Positions 22,850 through 34,879 of a DNA stretch of 64,000 nucleotides are shown here, piece by piece. The notes under the pieces were generated by a model. It was not told where the DNA came from and did not search any database. It worked only from the letters and a program-made list of their open reading frames with translations. Both the position numbers and the translations under genes were made by a program. How positions within the stretch are numbered: the stretch's first letter is position 1; every line of letters starts with the position of its first letter. This DNA comes from Russula earlei (lineage: Eukaryota; Basidiomycota; Agaricomycetes; Russulales; Russulaceae): the NCBI GenBank assembly GCA_025769875.1, contig JAGFNK010000055.1, forward strand, positions 1-64,000. The letters are read 5' to 3'.

Positions 22850-24177
22850 TGTCAAGACTCACTGTTGAACTATCCAGTTCAAGAGCAAGGAGTAAGCTTG
22901 AAGACGAGTCGATAGACATCTAAGACAGTGTGGGCAAGAAGTAGAGTCCAAAGCAGTACCAAATACCAGAGAGGTATAGTTACTGGTAGAGTCGAGCAGG
23001 TACACAGGGAAGAAGCCAGAATGGTCACAAGGGGATGGTCCTTAAAGGATTATCCCAGGGATAGAGAGTGCCATAAACAAATGGACAGTCTGAAGACTGT
23101 CCATTACTTTATTGAGTGCTTATATACTACAAGAGAACTGCTAAATAGGGAACAAGTCTTAACCTTGTTATCAAGCACAATAGATGGATGAGTAAGAAGT
23201 CAGAGTACACTTACTGAGCATGCTCAGTCATGCTCAGTAAGCTGCTGAGTAAGAAGGCTTCTCTTGATGAGTAAGAGCCTTTACTGTCCACATGTTCACT
23301 GCTCTAGTGCACATGCAAAGCACCTGATTCATTTGCTGTTAGTTTAGGGCTGGTCATTTGAGGACTTTGTAAGGTATGCGATCCTGCTGAGCATGGAATC
23401 ACATGACTTGTACTCGCCCCCATGCACGCGCAATGCATCATATTTCAGCTATTCCTTATGCTCTCTCTCTTTCATCATAGTTTGATCTCACTCAGTCTAG
23501 ATTCCCTTTCATCATGCCTCTTGCCTCTCTGTATATAAACTTCTTAGCTACTCTTTGGACTCAAACAATAGAAGATTCTCTTTTTTTTTGCTGCTCACAT
23601 CAGTCTGCCTGCAAAAGCCAAGAAGCCAACAACTGCACGCGAGGTGCTTGCTCCCCTCTGTTCTTCTCTGTCCATACCCACCCTCGGATCAAGCCCACTG
23701 AACTCCACATGCCCCGACCTGGTGCACTACAACTTGTAGTTTGGTTCCAGGAATAGAGTTGCCTATAAGGCCCCTTATATAGTTCTATTAGGGTCCTTAG
23801 AGTCGACTTTAATACTTCTATTAAGGTCCTTAGTATTGCTTTGTAGTTCATTCTATAGTTATTAGAGTTAGTCTAATAACACGTTGTAGGGTCTTTAGTA
23901 TTGTGTTAGTGCCTATTGTAGAGCACTTAGAGTCATCCTAAAGGGTCCTTATAGAGGCTATAATACTGTCTTTTATTGCTAAAAGGGTTGCCATTAAGTG
24001 GGGCTTGCTGTATGTCGATTGTGCCGAGAATCGCTCGTGCAACAATGCACACATGATATTGTGGACACCTCTACTCACCCCTTTTGTTCATGTGAACAGG
24101 GTGACACCATAGAGGCTGGGTTTCCTCTTATAAGGAAGGGTCCTTCAAGGGCCCTCTCCAGGAAATGGTTCATGACA
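22850..24177 (-). repeat. Solo LTR, family A (copy A2), carrying G1
   Basis: The ends are TGTCAAGACTC...TTCATGACA, with the perfect duplication GCCCA (22845-22849 and 24178-24182). It splits the copia RNase H. Net length is about 960 bp after removing the family G insertion. Confidence 0.9.
23368..23731. repeat. Probable solo LTR, family G
   Basis: A 364-bp insertion absent from the matching position of A1 and A3. It starts TGTAAGGTATGC and ends GTGCACTACA, with a 4-bp duplication ACTT (23364-23367 and 23732-23735). It is the only copy in the window, so the family is inferred from its ends alone. Confidence 0.6.
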
Positions 24178-24492
24178 GCCCATGCCACAAAGGAGCTAAT
24201 CTGGCTCATACATCTGTTGAGTGAGCTAGTAATAGACACTCACCCCCCAACCATTCTTCATGTGGACAACCAATCTGCAATCACCATCACACACAACCCC
24301 AAATTCCATGACCAGACCAAACACATTGAAGTCCAGCACCAGTTCTTGTGACACAAAGTTGGGAGCGAAGAGATCTGCCTTCAGTACATCCCTACTGAGG
24401 ACCAGGTTGCTAACATTTTGACCAAAGGCCTTGCACATGAGAAGCATGATAAGTTTTCAGATGAGATGTGCACCGCACAGGCTGAGGGGGCA
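24178..24492 (+). pseudogene. copia RNase H end and polypurine tract
   Basis: RNase H resumes as ATKELIWLIHLLSEL, HVDNQSAITI and KFHDQTKHIEVQHQFL. A stop replaces an Arg/Trp codon, and then IPTEDQVANILTKGL follows. A purine-rich tract (GGCTGAGGGGGCA) abuts the 3' LTR, the expected plus-strand primer site. Confidence 0.85.
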
Positions 24493-24682
24493 TGTTGGAG
24501 TGCAGCCTCAGCATCACAGTTTAGTCATGCACTCACATGGCATGTGATGAATGCACAGATAGCATATAGTTTGTTTTTTGTCTTTTTCCCATCCCTCAGT
24601 CTTCTACAATAAGACTGAGGTCAGTCACACTCTTGTTATCTACATACACAACTAATTACTCTTTTTTGTAGCACTTCCTACA
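24493..24682 (+). repeat. 3' LTR of the copia element
   Basis: 190 bp, TGTTGGAGTG...TTCCTACA, followed by the duplication TAAGA. An imperfect hairpin (CCTCAGTCTTC...AAGACTGAGG) lies at about 24594-24622. Confidence 0.85.
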
Positions 24683-25190
24683 TAAGAATCTTTTCCTTCT
24701 CCCCTCTCATCTGTCTGCCTTTGCCTGAATCTGAACAACTGCACATGATACTGGCTCTCTCCCTTTCTTTCTCTCACCTCTGGTCCCTTGGTCAATGTCC
24801 ACTTACTGGTCCAACAGCCCCACTCTTTCTCACTCATGCATCCCTGGACACACCAAAGTGGAGTTGGTGCATGGTGCAGAAGCACTTTGGTCTCATGGAG
24901 TTCAAGTAAAGGTGTCACACTCCTGTGACCAGGGCTGTAGCCATGACTGCTCATTGCCATTGCAGGCACATTGGGGGAATGAAAGGTGGCTGACATCAAG
25001 TCTCTGAGATAAGTGCAGATTCCTCATGGCAAGATCAGGGGGATATGTGATCACTGTTGAACTGGAACCTGAACAGATCAAAGAAGGTGAAGACCTTCAT
25101 ACAAGGTTCAAGATCTGCTCAGAGATGTTACATGTTAGACAGAACTTTAAAATATGTGCATATGGCAATAGGGTTATGCATACTATACTA

Positions 25191-28100
25191 CAGTCATGGA
25201 CAAGCAAAGTTGACAAATTTAGGAGCCAACTTTTCTGGGCATCACAGGGTATCGGTTATGGTAGTTTAGTGTAAAAACATTAGATTAAGAACAATTAGAA
25301 CAAGATTCAACAAGCGAATTTCCCTGAGGAAGAACTTTTATTTTCAGAGGTCAAATTTTTGGTGGGGATACCAAAAAAATCACAAACATCACGGAAAAAG
25401 CGTTAATCAACTCCTTTTGTTGTGCCCTGCCTGCCACCATCAAAAGTTTAGGTGGTGCCACCACAGAAATCATACTAAAAATTAATTGAAATATTGGGGA
25501 TAATACACATCACCAATGCCTGGTGGTCACCAGCCAAAGTACCAGTGCAACATCTTGGGGCTGCGCAACCAAAATCCAACCACAAATGTCACTGCAAACA
25601 AAGAGTCCAATCCACTCAATACTTCAGCAGAATCCAATGAGGAGTGCAAATGGAATTCTGTGACATACCATGACAGTCTAAAGGTTGACTTTGAAAAGGA
25701 GCTTTCTGACAACAAAACACACAACGATGACATAGAGGAATGGTCTGAATGGAACAATGAGTGGGATATAGACCTGGGTCGTGCAACACCTGGCCTTCAG
25801 GCAAGGCTGATTTTAATGCCAGGCTTGGTGATGATCCTCGTGACGAAGACTGGATACCGGCAAAGCTGAGTGCTAAAAGGAAGAAACAGGAGCAGGAAAA
25901 GAAGAGTACGTACCAATATTGCACTTTCCCATTGAAAATCAGCTGATATCTTGGAAAGCCTGACCAAAGACATATGCAAAAGGACCAGATGTTGCCAGCA
26001 AGTCAAAGCGCACACAGGAGCGGTATTGCAAAACAATACGAACCCAAGGAAAGCTTGATGGCTTTATCAGCATCTATATGCAAAACAAGGCATCCCATTC
26101 TGAGCCTCTGAGCTCCGAATATGTTACTCCCCCCTTTTTGGATACCCAGGTTGAGCATCCAGCCATTATTTGCCAAGAAACTACCACCCCACCTCCCCTC
26201 ACTTTCAACAATGAGCCACAGTTGCCAATACATCGAAAGCGGACTCAAGCAGACAAGGAGTCCAGCCAAAGTGAAGGGGAACCTGAGGGAGACAGTAGTG
26301 TTTGCTACAAAGATGATGAGGAGCCATGGGAAGAAGAACTTCGAGAGAGAATCCAGGTGAAAGGTGAAATCCATGGATGGAAGGAGTTGTGGGATCAGCT
26401 CAAAACAGATCTCGCAGCAAAGTACAAACGTCATGCTTTACCTTTGAGTAAAGTACACCAGCTGATGATCCTCCGCCTCTTTGCAAACTTGATGGTCAAA
26501 GGGTACAAGCACATTCTGGCCAGCCTTGAGATTGCAAATCAATGGCATGATGCTCAAGAACCAAGTCCCCACTTTGCACAACATATTTGGGCTCTTGCAT
26601 GCCATTATGAAATTTTTGAGCAGCTTCCCATTGAGCACCATGGTGGAAGCAAGAACGCAAGGTCATTACTCAAGGATGAGGTTGTTCGAACTGCTGCATG
26701 CACATGGCTCACAGAGCAATGTATTGGCTCTGTCACTCCAATCCTATTTGCTCGTGCTCTCAAAGAAACAATCCTCCCCTCAGTCAACATCTCTCTAAAG
26801 CAACCTCTCTGTGAGTGAACCACACGTCAGTGGCTTGTCAAGCTTGGATGGACCCAGACTACAATTCAGAAAGGTGTTTATATGGATGGGCAAGAGCGCA
26901 AGGATGTTGTTAAGTATTGCAAGGAGGAGTTCCTTCCAAAGATGCAAGAATTTGAGTGGAGGATGGTTCGTTTTGAAGGTCCAGAGCTTAGACGAGTGGA
27001 GCCCGAGTTGTTACCAGGCAAACAAGTGTTGATGCCTCAATGGCAAGACAAGAGCTGCATTCACCAGTGGGATGTGAGGACCTCAGCTTGGTGCATTTGT
27101 TGGTCCAGGGCCTCATTATTATCATTTCTCACTGTTGTGGGTGGCAGGCTTGGACAAGGGCAGCAGATTTTGATGAAGAAATCAAAGGGTCGGATTATCC
27201 ACATCTCAGACTTCATCAATGAGCATAATGGGCAGTTAGTGGTGAAGAACACAGATGGGAAAGTCATTCACGAAGCTCGGAAGATAATATATCCAGGATC
27301 TAATGAGGACCCTTGGTGGGATTGCAAACAGCTCATTCAACAAGTCAAAGAGCAAGCAATTCCGGTTTTCAAGCAAGTGCATCCAAACTGTCAGGCACTC
27401 TTCATCTTTGATCAATCATCAGCACATGCTTCTCTTCCACCTGATGCCCTGAAAGCTTTCAAGATGAACAAGAGCAATGGTGGAAAGCAGCATCGACAAT
27501 GGGACACTATTATCCCAATGACAAATGCAACTGTCAAACTGTGTGGAAAACCTCAGAAGATGACAACTGAAGATAGTCAGCAAAAGGGACTTGAGAAAAC
27601 CCTCCGAGAACATGGTTTTCAGGTCCATGGGCTCCATGCAAAGTGTGCTCCTGTCTGTCCACTTGAAAATACTGATTGCTGCATGGCTCGACTCTTAAGC
27701 CAACAGGATGACTTCAAGAACCAGATTTCAATGCTTGAGGTGGTAATCAAGGATGCCAGACACAAATGCATCTTTTTACCCAAGTTCCATTGTGAATTAA
27801 ATCCCATTGAAATGGTGAGTAATTATCATAATGTTTGATTCTTTCCTTCTAACTTTGCATACAATAGTACTGGGGTTGTATGAAATATAGGTACTGCGAG
27901 CTTCCCAAAAAGAGCTTCAATGATGCTGAGAAAGCCACCATTGAGACTCTGGACACCTGTCCAACTGATGTCTTACAATGGTTCATCAACTGTACCTGAA
28001 GATTTATGAGTGCATACAGGGCCGGCTTGACAGGAAAAGCAGCTGCATGGGCTGTTCGGAAGCAGAAGGGTCACCACACTGTGTCACATGTTGCGATGAT

Positions 28101-28304
28101 GCATCTGGAATCTGTCCTTGACCCCAAAAATAGTTTTTGAAATGAGCCAAAAATTTGGCAGGTCCCAAAAAAGCATGGGAAAAATACTGGAGATGTGTTT
28201 TTTGACGCTTTTCGACTTTCTGAGTTCATTCCCACAAAAATTAGAAGGCCAATCCCCACCGATCTGCTGCAATCCCATTTGTCAACTTCGCTTGTCCATG
28301 ACTG
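25191..28304 (+). mobile_element. Tc1/IS630-like DNA transposon, TA target site
   Basis: 3,114 bp with ~28-bp terminal inverted repeats starting CAGTCATGGACAAGC (one mismatch) and TA on both sides (25189-25190 and 28305-28306). It is inserted in solo LTR F2. It carries one large transposase gene. Confidence 0.9.
25516..28137 (+). pseudogene. DDE transposase of the Tc1/IS630-like element, inactivated
   Basis: This would encode a large transposase of a type common in Agaricomycetes. The acidic N-terminal half (25516-26818) ends in a helix-turn-helix-like segment RQWLVKLGWTQTTIQKGVYM. The catalytic domain shows LMPQWQDKSC (first D), LFIFDQSSAHASLPPDALKA (second D) and LPKFHCELNPIEMYWG (E, split by an intron at about 27816-27870). 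Two nonsense codons interrupt otherwise conserved stretches. TGA at 26816-26818 sits where Arg (CGA) is expected between PLCE and TTRQW. TGA at 27997-27999 sits where Trp (TGG) is expected before RFMSAY. The C-terminus GLTGKAAAWAVRKQKGHHT is well kept, so inactivation is recent. An intron at ~27088-27155 removes a poorly conserved insert. Confidence 0.82.
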
Positions 28305-28678
28305 TATCTATCACAAGATGTAGCCTTATGCTGCATCTAAAATGTTTCCACATCACATGTCACTGAGTGCATGATATAGTGGACACCTGTAGTCACCTCT
28401 TTGGACTTAGGAACAGCCCTGGGTCATAGAGGTATAAATACCATACATGTAGACAAGTATACACATTGCTCTACACCCCAATATCACTTGAGCATTAGCA
28501 CAACCTCTAAGGTGGGTTGCTTGGCCTGTTAGCTGTGCTCTATGCTGCACAACAATCACAGCAATGACCAAGTCTGCAGCAAGTATGGATGGTGAGAGAG
28601 GGCAGGAGAAAAGTGTGAGGGAGGCCATCTAATTGAATACAATTGGTACAACTGAGTATGGGGCATTGCACACATTTA

Positions 28679-29226
28679 GGCCCCTTTTACCAACCAAGAA
28701 TTCTTGAATCTTGAACTTGAACTTGGATTGTGGGATTTTCTGGGAGTGACAGGAGTGACAGGAGTGATGTAAGTGACATGATGTATATAATAAATTAATA
28801 TGCATTTTTTTCTGTTGTCATTTGCATATTTGCATATATGGGGTTAAACATGATGTGTCAGCATCAAACTTGGAGTCAAGCAGTCTGACTTGAGCTCAAC
28901 ATCTGGGTGCTTGCAGCCCCATTTTCACCAGAGCTGCACATACAAAATTTGCACAAAGATGTGCACCCACACATTGGTGACACATATTCTGCCTTAATGA
29001 CATGCTTGCAATACCCCACTTGGAAGGAGTGGAAGGAAGGGTTAGAAAAAATATTTTACATATCACATGTAAACCCAGCAAATCACACCAAAAAAATATT
29101 TGAAATAGACTCATATTAGTTTATTATGTCACTTACATCACACCTGTCATTCCTGTCACTCCTGGAAAATCCCAAAATCCAAGTTCAAGTTCAAGATTCA
29201 AGAATTCTTGGTTGGTAAAAGGGGCC
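28679..29226. mobile_element. Non-autonomous Harbinger-type MITE
   Basis: 548 bp with ~110-bp inverted ends starting GGCCCCTTTTACCAACCAAG and the TTA duplication (28676-28678 and 29227-29229). Its inner TIR sequence (GGGAGTGACAGG, GTGACATG) matches the autonomous element at 14858-19875. That element could therefore have mobilised it. No coding sequence. Confidence 0.9.
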
Positions 29227-29340
29227 TTAGCACTTGCCAAGTGGAGTTACATCTTGGCTTGGTGGAGTTACAAACAAGCCTGTGACATGTGTGACTGTCC
29301 AAACAAGGGTGCCTGTCTGAACTACATGGCAGGGTTAGTA

Positions 29341-29672
29341 CTATCACTAACTGGGAAAACTTGCCAATTCACTACCATCTTGCCAATTTCATTTCCCTTG
29401 TATCTGCTTGAACAACTCCATTTAAAAGTTTGTAGTTATACTATTGAGTGCCATTAATGTCATTCTATCAAAGAAAAATAGAGGTCCATCAAGTCATTTT
29501 CAAGGAATATTTTGGCTGAGGGTCATGCCTGCATCACACCTTCTGGGTGGATAAATGGGCAGGGATGTTTCATGCCAGGCAGACTTTAATTTGGCATGTG
29601 TTACATGTCCTGTTACTTTTGTGACAGTTTGTGACTGGTGAGATGGTAGTGAATTGGTGAGTTTAGTGATAG
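29341..29672. mobile_element. TA-flanked MITE
   Basis: 332 bp with inverted ends CTATCACTAA...TTAGTGATAG. The arms continue through CCAATTCACTACCATCT. TA flanks both sides (29339-29340 and 29673-29674). It directly abuts the right end of the 22-kb nest. Confidence 0.8.
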
Positions 29673-30808
29673 TATGATTTATGGTTGCAACAGAGCCTAC
29701 TCAGCACTTGGAATATTTTACTTTCATTGTCCACTGTTGACCATAAGCAGACTCAATTCATCCCTTCTCCCTCTACCCATATAGTCTTAAAATAGGTGAC
29801 ATCCCTTCCTGTCATGTCATGACCTGAAGGATTGAGGTCTGAGGTTCACAATATGCAATGCTGGCAATATGCAATGCAGGAAGAACTATCTGAGACCACG
29901 GGCTTCTCTTTTTTTCTTTGGTTGCGTGTGAGACGCTCTGGAACCCGTGGCTGAGTCATGGCTATTGGATGAGTAACAAAGTGTATGATGTTGCGTAGCG
30001 TTTGATTGATGTGATAGGCCGCCGGATCATTTGATCGAGGCAGGCGTTCTCATTCCCACATGCGACTGAACGACAATAACTCTATCTATCGATTGTGCAT
30101 TCCTGAGTACGATCCTTTCATCTAAGCTTCCCAATCGAGATAGTGACATGTGGCAGCCCTATGACGAAGAGGGGTAAACCGCACAAGTCGCGATAGAGGA
30201 AGGTCGTGATGCAGAGGTCGAATTGGTAAGATTCCACGTCTCGGAAAGGGACAGGAACATACGGTCACTAGTTGTTGTAGAGCGGGGGACAATAGAGACA
30301 GATGTTGGGTGATGCACTCGCCAATCAGAATTGTATTATGATGATACTATACCTGGGTGATTTTAAATTTGCGGGGACTTTATTTCTACCGTCGATGAGG
30401 ATTTGGGGCGCCGCCCGAGGTCAGGACCATGCGTAGCGATTTATTATCTGCATTACTATCCGTGGGCGTCGATCGCCATAGGGACGCTTAACGGCACAAG
30501 GAGGCACGGATTTCCAAGTTTGTTTTGGTCAGTGTCAGAGATTATATGGTCGAGTGAGGGGTGAGTGATGGCAGACATGTCTAGTGTGTGTGATGAAATT
30601 GGAGCACTCCAAACCCAACAGTTTTTTTATTCCCGTGTGGCGGTTTGACTTCAAGGGGACCGCAAAGCTTCTTTCCATTCCTTTTTCCCTTCCCGTTGTC
30701 TTACAACCCCGACAAAGTTGTGAGCCACTCACCGTACCTTCGCTTTTCCCGTCAGGTAACTAGTCCTCTGCACCCAAGGACGACATTCTCCTGGAGGACA
30801 AGTCGGAA
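29673..30808. other. Intergenic region upstream of the Zn2Cys6 regulator
   Basis: About 1.1 kb. The first ~200 bp still look like transposon-rich DNA. From about 29890 the composition becomes genic. It should hold the promoter of the transcription factor, but I see no distinct TATA or operator motif and no gene. Confidence 0.5.
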
Positions 30809-33800
30809 ATGTCTGCCGAAGATCCTCAATCCAACCTTTCTCGATCACCTGAACAGTGGGCCGCGATGCAATCTCAGCAACAGCCACTTTACGTCTATCC
30901 TCAGCACCCGACGGTTTCCCGCGAGCACACACCCAATGTCGTTTTATCATCCTTCGATTATACTACATCCTACGATCAGATAGCCCAGTCGTCCTCACTT
31001 GTCCCCTCATCATCTCATTATCCACCCGACACTTCCCAAGCTCCATATCCTCTTTACTCCAACCCTGGCTTCTCTGATCATCAACCAACCCCACACGACC
31101 AATTCGCGCGTTCCCATCATGGTTTTGACCCGAAAGTCCCTCTCACGGCCGACCCACCTTATCATCTCACCGCATCACTATCCGGCGAATATACCTCCCC
31201 CCCTTTTCCTCAACACTTGCCCGAGCTTGGTCAGGTACGCGACCACGGCGCCCAGACTTTGCCCACCGTCACGACCCCTGACTCTATTCTGCCGGCGTTC
31301 CCTGCGTTTGATGCTGCCTTCTACCAGCCCCAGACCTCCACGGGAAGCAACAAGCGCCAGAGACCGGACGAACAAGAAGATGATACAGATGGGTTTAATG
31401 CTCCGACGCGCGGAGATACGTCGACCGCAGAGAAATTAAAGCGTGCATGCGCGCGTTGCAGGGGCCTCAAGGTGCGCCCCCCTCCCATCCTACTAATGCC
31501 CTCGTTCGGACTGTCTGTGGATAGGTCCGCTGCCACTTTAGGGGCGACAATGACACGTGCGATAGATGTATCAAGGCCTCTCAAGAGTGTGTCATTCCCG
31601 GTCGCAAACAGAGACGACCTCCACCGTACGTTGTCCCCTCGCTCGAACGGGACCGCAGATTCCGATCAACTGCTTTCCTTCTAGCAAGCGTGAGATTCTT
31701 CTCGCCAAAATTCGCGATCAAGCAACTCAAATTAAGGACCTTATGGCACAACTAGAGGCACCACAGATGGCTGACAGAAATGTTAGTCAGATCACGGCTG
31801 GCCTTCCTGCGGAACTCCTCCGTTCCTCAACTTTGGGGTCCCCAGGAAGCGGAACGTACCCAGATTCATTTGGCTATAATCTGGACGCCGCATCCACGCT
31901 CGATACAATATCTTCCATCAGCCGCACCGATTCTGCCGTCAGTCAAGAAAATCTAGACTGGATAGCAAAAGCGCGCGAAACTTTCGAGGCATTTGGCGCA
32001 TCTATTCACCTGGGAAGCTCCAGTACGGCCAAGCAAGACCTCGTCGATCAGGATCTAGAGGATTCTACCTCAAGCGAGGGCGACTACCATCTCGCAATGG
32101 AGAGCAGTGGGAGCGAGGATGAGATCGATCCTAATCATCTATCTCCCAAGAGACAAGGTTTCATGCGCGATCGTAGACTTTCTGGCAAGGCCTCTCCGAG
32201 TGGGACAAAGATGGTCGGCCTCCCTCCGCAGGCTAGCCCGTTTGGCATGATGGCTGCACTCAGCGTTGGACAGACCAAGCCAAAGAGACCCGCCAGCATC
32301 ATAAGTGACGCGAGCGATCTGGGTGTGGCAAATGAGGATTTCTTTCGAGCGCGTAGGTATTTGCGATGTGAAAGTTTTTCTCCATTTACTGATCTGACTG
32401 CAGCCATGGATCTTGACACATTGAAACTCGGTTCTCCGGGGCATCGCATCCCCCCCCTTTTACGGAAGAATATCATTACCTCCGTAGAAGCTGAGAAATT
32501 GTTCAAGATGTATTCACTTTCTCGGTTACCTCCTTGAGTTTTCTAACTTTCCGTCAGATACTTCGATTGGATGAATTTATCCACTTCACTTCTCGACCCC
32601 AAGCTCTATTCTGCACAACAGGTCTATTGGAGGTGTCCCTTTTTGTTCACAGTCAGTCAGTCACAGCCACTGCAGTTCGAGGTACTGCTGTCTCACGAAT
32701 TGCGCTGTAGTATGCGCGGTCGCATCGCGATATGACACCGAGCGCCCAGATCTATATTCAACTGCCATGGACTCCGCACGGAACGAAGCAGGTACAGCGT
32801 TCTTAATCGGCCCGAAGTGCGTCGAGGTTGTCCAAGCCTACTATCTATTGAGTTTGTATCCCATTCCCGCCCGTCGGTGGGAGGATGATCGCTCCTGGAT
32901 CTACCTTGGTCAGGCTATTCGCGTGGCAATGGACATGAACCTTCACCATCCAAATACTGCAAAACCCCGTAACGAGTTGCACGCCCGCGAAATGTTGAAC
33001 AGGACGCGCACGTGGTTGAACATCTTCAATCTTGATCGCTCCTTGGGTTCACAATACGGCAAGTCGGCAATGATAAACAATGCGGACTACGTAGCGAGTC
33101 ACTCCCACGAGTGGTGGAGCTCTTCTGAGTATAACATGGAAAACTTCGATATTCATCTCTGCGCATATAACGCTGAGTTAAGGGTTTTAAGTGGCTTTCT
33201 GATGAAAGTCTATAGCAACCCCGAGCACCCAACGGGATTGAATAAGGCACATCCCAACATCGTCCCCATCTCCTTCTATTGATGGCTTCCTCTCATTAGG
33301 AAATTGACCTCGGGCAACTTGCCAGCGAAACCGATGACGAACTCGAGGCGTTACGTCTACAGTGGTTCAGCAAATTCAAGCAGACAGACTCCAACGAGCC
33401 ACAAAATCGGTTTCGTATAGGGCTCTTGAGATTGGCGTTCAGCTATGCGAGGTTGGTTGCGCTGGCGTTTGGCTTTCAACACGCTTTTGGCAAGAGTAAC
33501 ACAAACGAGAATCCATTCTTGAAAAGGGTATGTCACCGGTCACTGTCACTTCTCCCGTGTCGAAGGTTTTCCCGTCGTTTCGCAGTGCATTCGTGCTGCA
33601 TCAGATGTAGTTAGCGCTATGGTTGACGATATCGGGAGGCCTTCCCAGAGTGAGTCCAAATCAAAGGGCTCTTAAGTTTCTTGCCGTTAGTAACGCGAGC
33701 TCAGAGATGCTCGTCCGACATGGTCCCGAATCGCAAACAGTTTTTGTCGCATTCTCCTGCGCATTCTTGATCAAAGTGTGTCCTCCCCTCTTGTTCTTGA

Positions 33801-34480
33801 CCTGAACTGATTGGCTAACGGGTGGTCAGTTACTACAACCGAAATATGCGGGATATTTGTCCTCAGACCAGCGTTTGGAGATTGTGCGTACTGTAGAACG
33901 TGCTGTCGAGTTTCACGGCTCCCCCGACATAAGTGTAGACGATCGTCACGGACCTCGACTCTACTCCCGTTTCATGGGCGGGCTTCTTGAGAGCGTCAAA
34001 ATGTCACCAGCTAGAGCCACCCCCCGCTCATCCCGATCGAGGCGAAAGGCTTCAGGGTTTGCCGCTCCCGAGGGGAATGCAAAATTACGGTCTCCCATAA
34101 ATACACAGCCCATCTCCGGAGACTACTTTGAACCACTCCCCACGCGAACTACAACGCCCTTCGACCACTTTGCGTTGCCGACAGAGATCGATCCGTCGGT
34201 ATCTATTGGTGCTTCGGCTCTCGGTCTAACGGCTTCCGAGTTCTTCTACTCGCCGTTGCCTTTTGACAGTGACTTTGTCGAGTCAATGCAATCGCTGTCG
34301 TCTCTATCTGAAATATATACTGCTTCGCTGCCAGGTACGCATCTGTACACTCTTTCTTTCTTGTATATGTCTGGTTGCACTGACACGGCTCCATACTCAG
34401 GGTTTGGGTGGATGAAGCAAATGCCGCCCATAGATGTTACTCAGTACCAACCCCAGACGGGCGGTGTGTATCCTTTGTGA
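30809..34480 (+). CDS. Zn(II)2Cys6 transcription factor with fungal_trans domain
   Basis: A nuclear regulator. The N-terminal ~210 residues are Ser/Pro/Tyr-rich and include basic NKRQRP. The zinc cluster reads CARCRGLKVRC, then CDRC and CVIPGRKQRRPPP across two introns, with all six cysteines in the C-x2-C-x6-C...C-x2-C-x6-C pattern. A coiled-coil dimerisation helix follows (KREILLAKIRDQATQIKDL). The middle homology region shows FDWMNLSTSLLDPKLY and VICAVASRY. It also has CVEVVQAYYLLSLYPIPARRW, with LGQAIRVAMDMNLH and REMLNRTRTWLNIFNLDRS. It resembles basidiomycete proteins usually labelled PrtT-like protease regulators. I count about nine or ten introns; the donor after LNK near 33242 is ambiguous. 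It ends at TGA 34478-34480. Transposon blocks lie on both sides. Confidence 0.88.
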
Positions 34481-34879
34481 CCTGATTGATATTTTGATAG
34501 AGGATCTGAATTATTATTTCTTGTACTCTCCTCCCTGCTGTATCAAGTCAAGGATAATGGAAGCTGTAAATATATAACCAGGAAATGCTTCGCGCCTGAG
34601 CGTTCATTAATCAATGGACAACCTCCACCCAGCCTTCCGTGCAAGAAGCACCCGGGATGCCCCGAGGTGTCAGAACGAACACCCCCATTCAGTGTAAGTA
34701 AGGCGGATTATGGAGCTAACGTCGCGGACTGCTTACATCACACCGTCGTCCCCTCTGTGTGTTTCCCTCATGCTTTCGAAGCTCTTTCATAGCTATTCGT
34801 GAAACAGGATATCCCTTTTTGTGCTGCTTTCTCCTGTGCCACTTGCCTAGTTCCCTGTCACGCCTGCATTTAATGTCTC

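Larger units (their letters stand above)
10100..24682 (+). mobile_element. Degenerate Ty1/copia LTR retrotransposon split by four insertions
   Basis: The element runs from a truncated 5' LTR to a 190-bp 3' LTR and has the 5-bp duplication TAAGA (10095-10099 and 24683-24687). Net length without nested elements is about 4.4 kb, normal for copia allowing for a 5' deletion. Gene order gag, protease, integrase, reverse transcriptase, RNase H confirms Ty1/copia. Insertions are F1 (11404), the hAT-like element (12530), D1 (20458) and A2 (22850). When each is subtracted with its duplication, the flanking coding sequence rejoins in frame. Several nonsense changes show that it is dead. Confidence 0.92.
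25055..28554 (+). repeat. Solo LTR, family F (copy F2), carrying the Tc1-like element
   Basis: It starts TGTTGAACTGG (25055) and ends GCTGCACAACA (28554), with the perfect duplication ATCAC (25050-25054 and 28555-28559). Removing the 3.1-kb Tc1-like insertion leaves 384 bp, colinear with the complement of F1. A TATAAATA box lies near 28432. Confidence 0.9.
7108..29338. mobile_element. Outer TA-flanked terminal-inverted-repeat element, landing pad of the 22-kb nest
   Basis: The termini are ~47-bp inverted repeats starting CTAACCCTGCCATGTAG, with only a few mismatches, and a TA dinucleotide lies on both sides (7106-7107 and 29339-29340). That pattern fits Tc1/mariner-type integration. Once the nested insertions with their duplications are subtracted (solo LTR at 7626, copia at 10100, solo LTR at 25055, Harbinger MITE at 28679), only about 1.19 kb of its own sequence remains. 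No transposase is visible in that remainder, so it is a non-autonomous element. The residual pieces are 7108-7625, 10018-10099, 24683-25054, 28555-28678 and 29227-29338. Confidence 0.7.

Noticed and set aside
25026..25274. Plus-strand ORF of 82 residues
   Set aside because: It lies across the start of solo LTR F2 and the TIR of the Tc1-like element; the same DNA is the complement of LTR F1.
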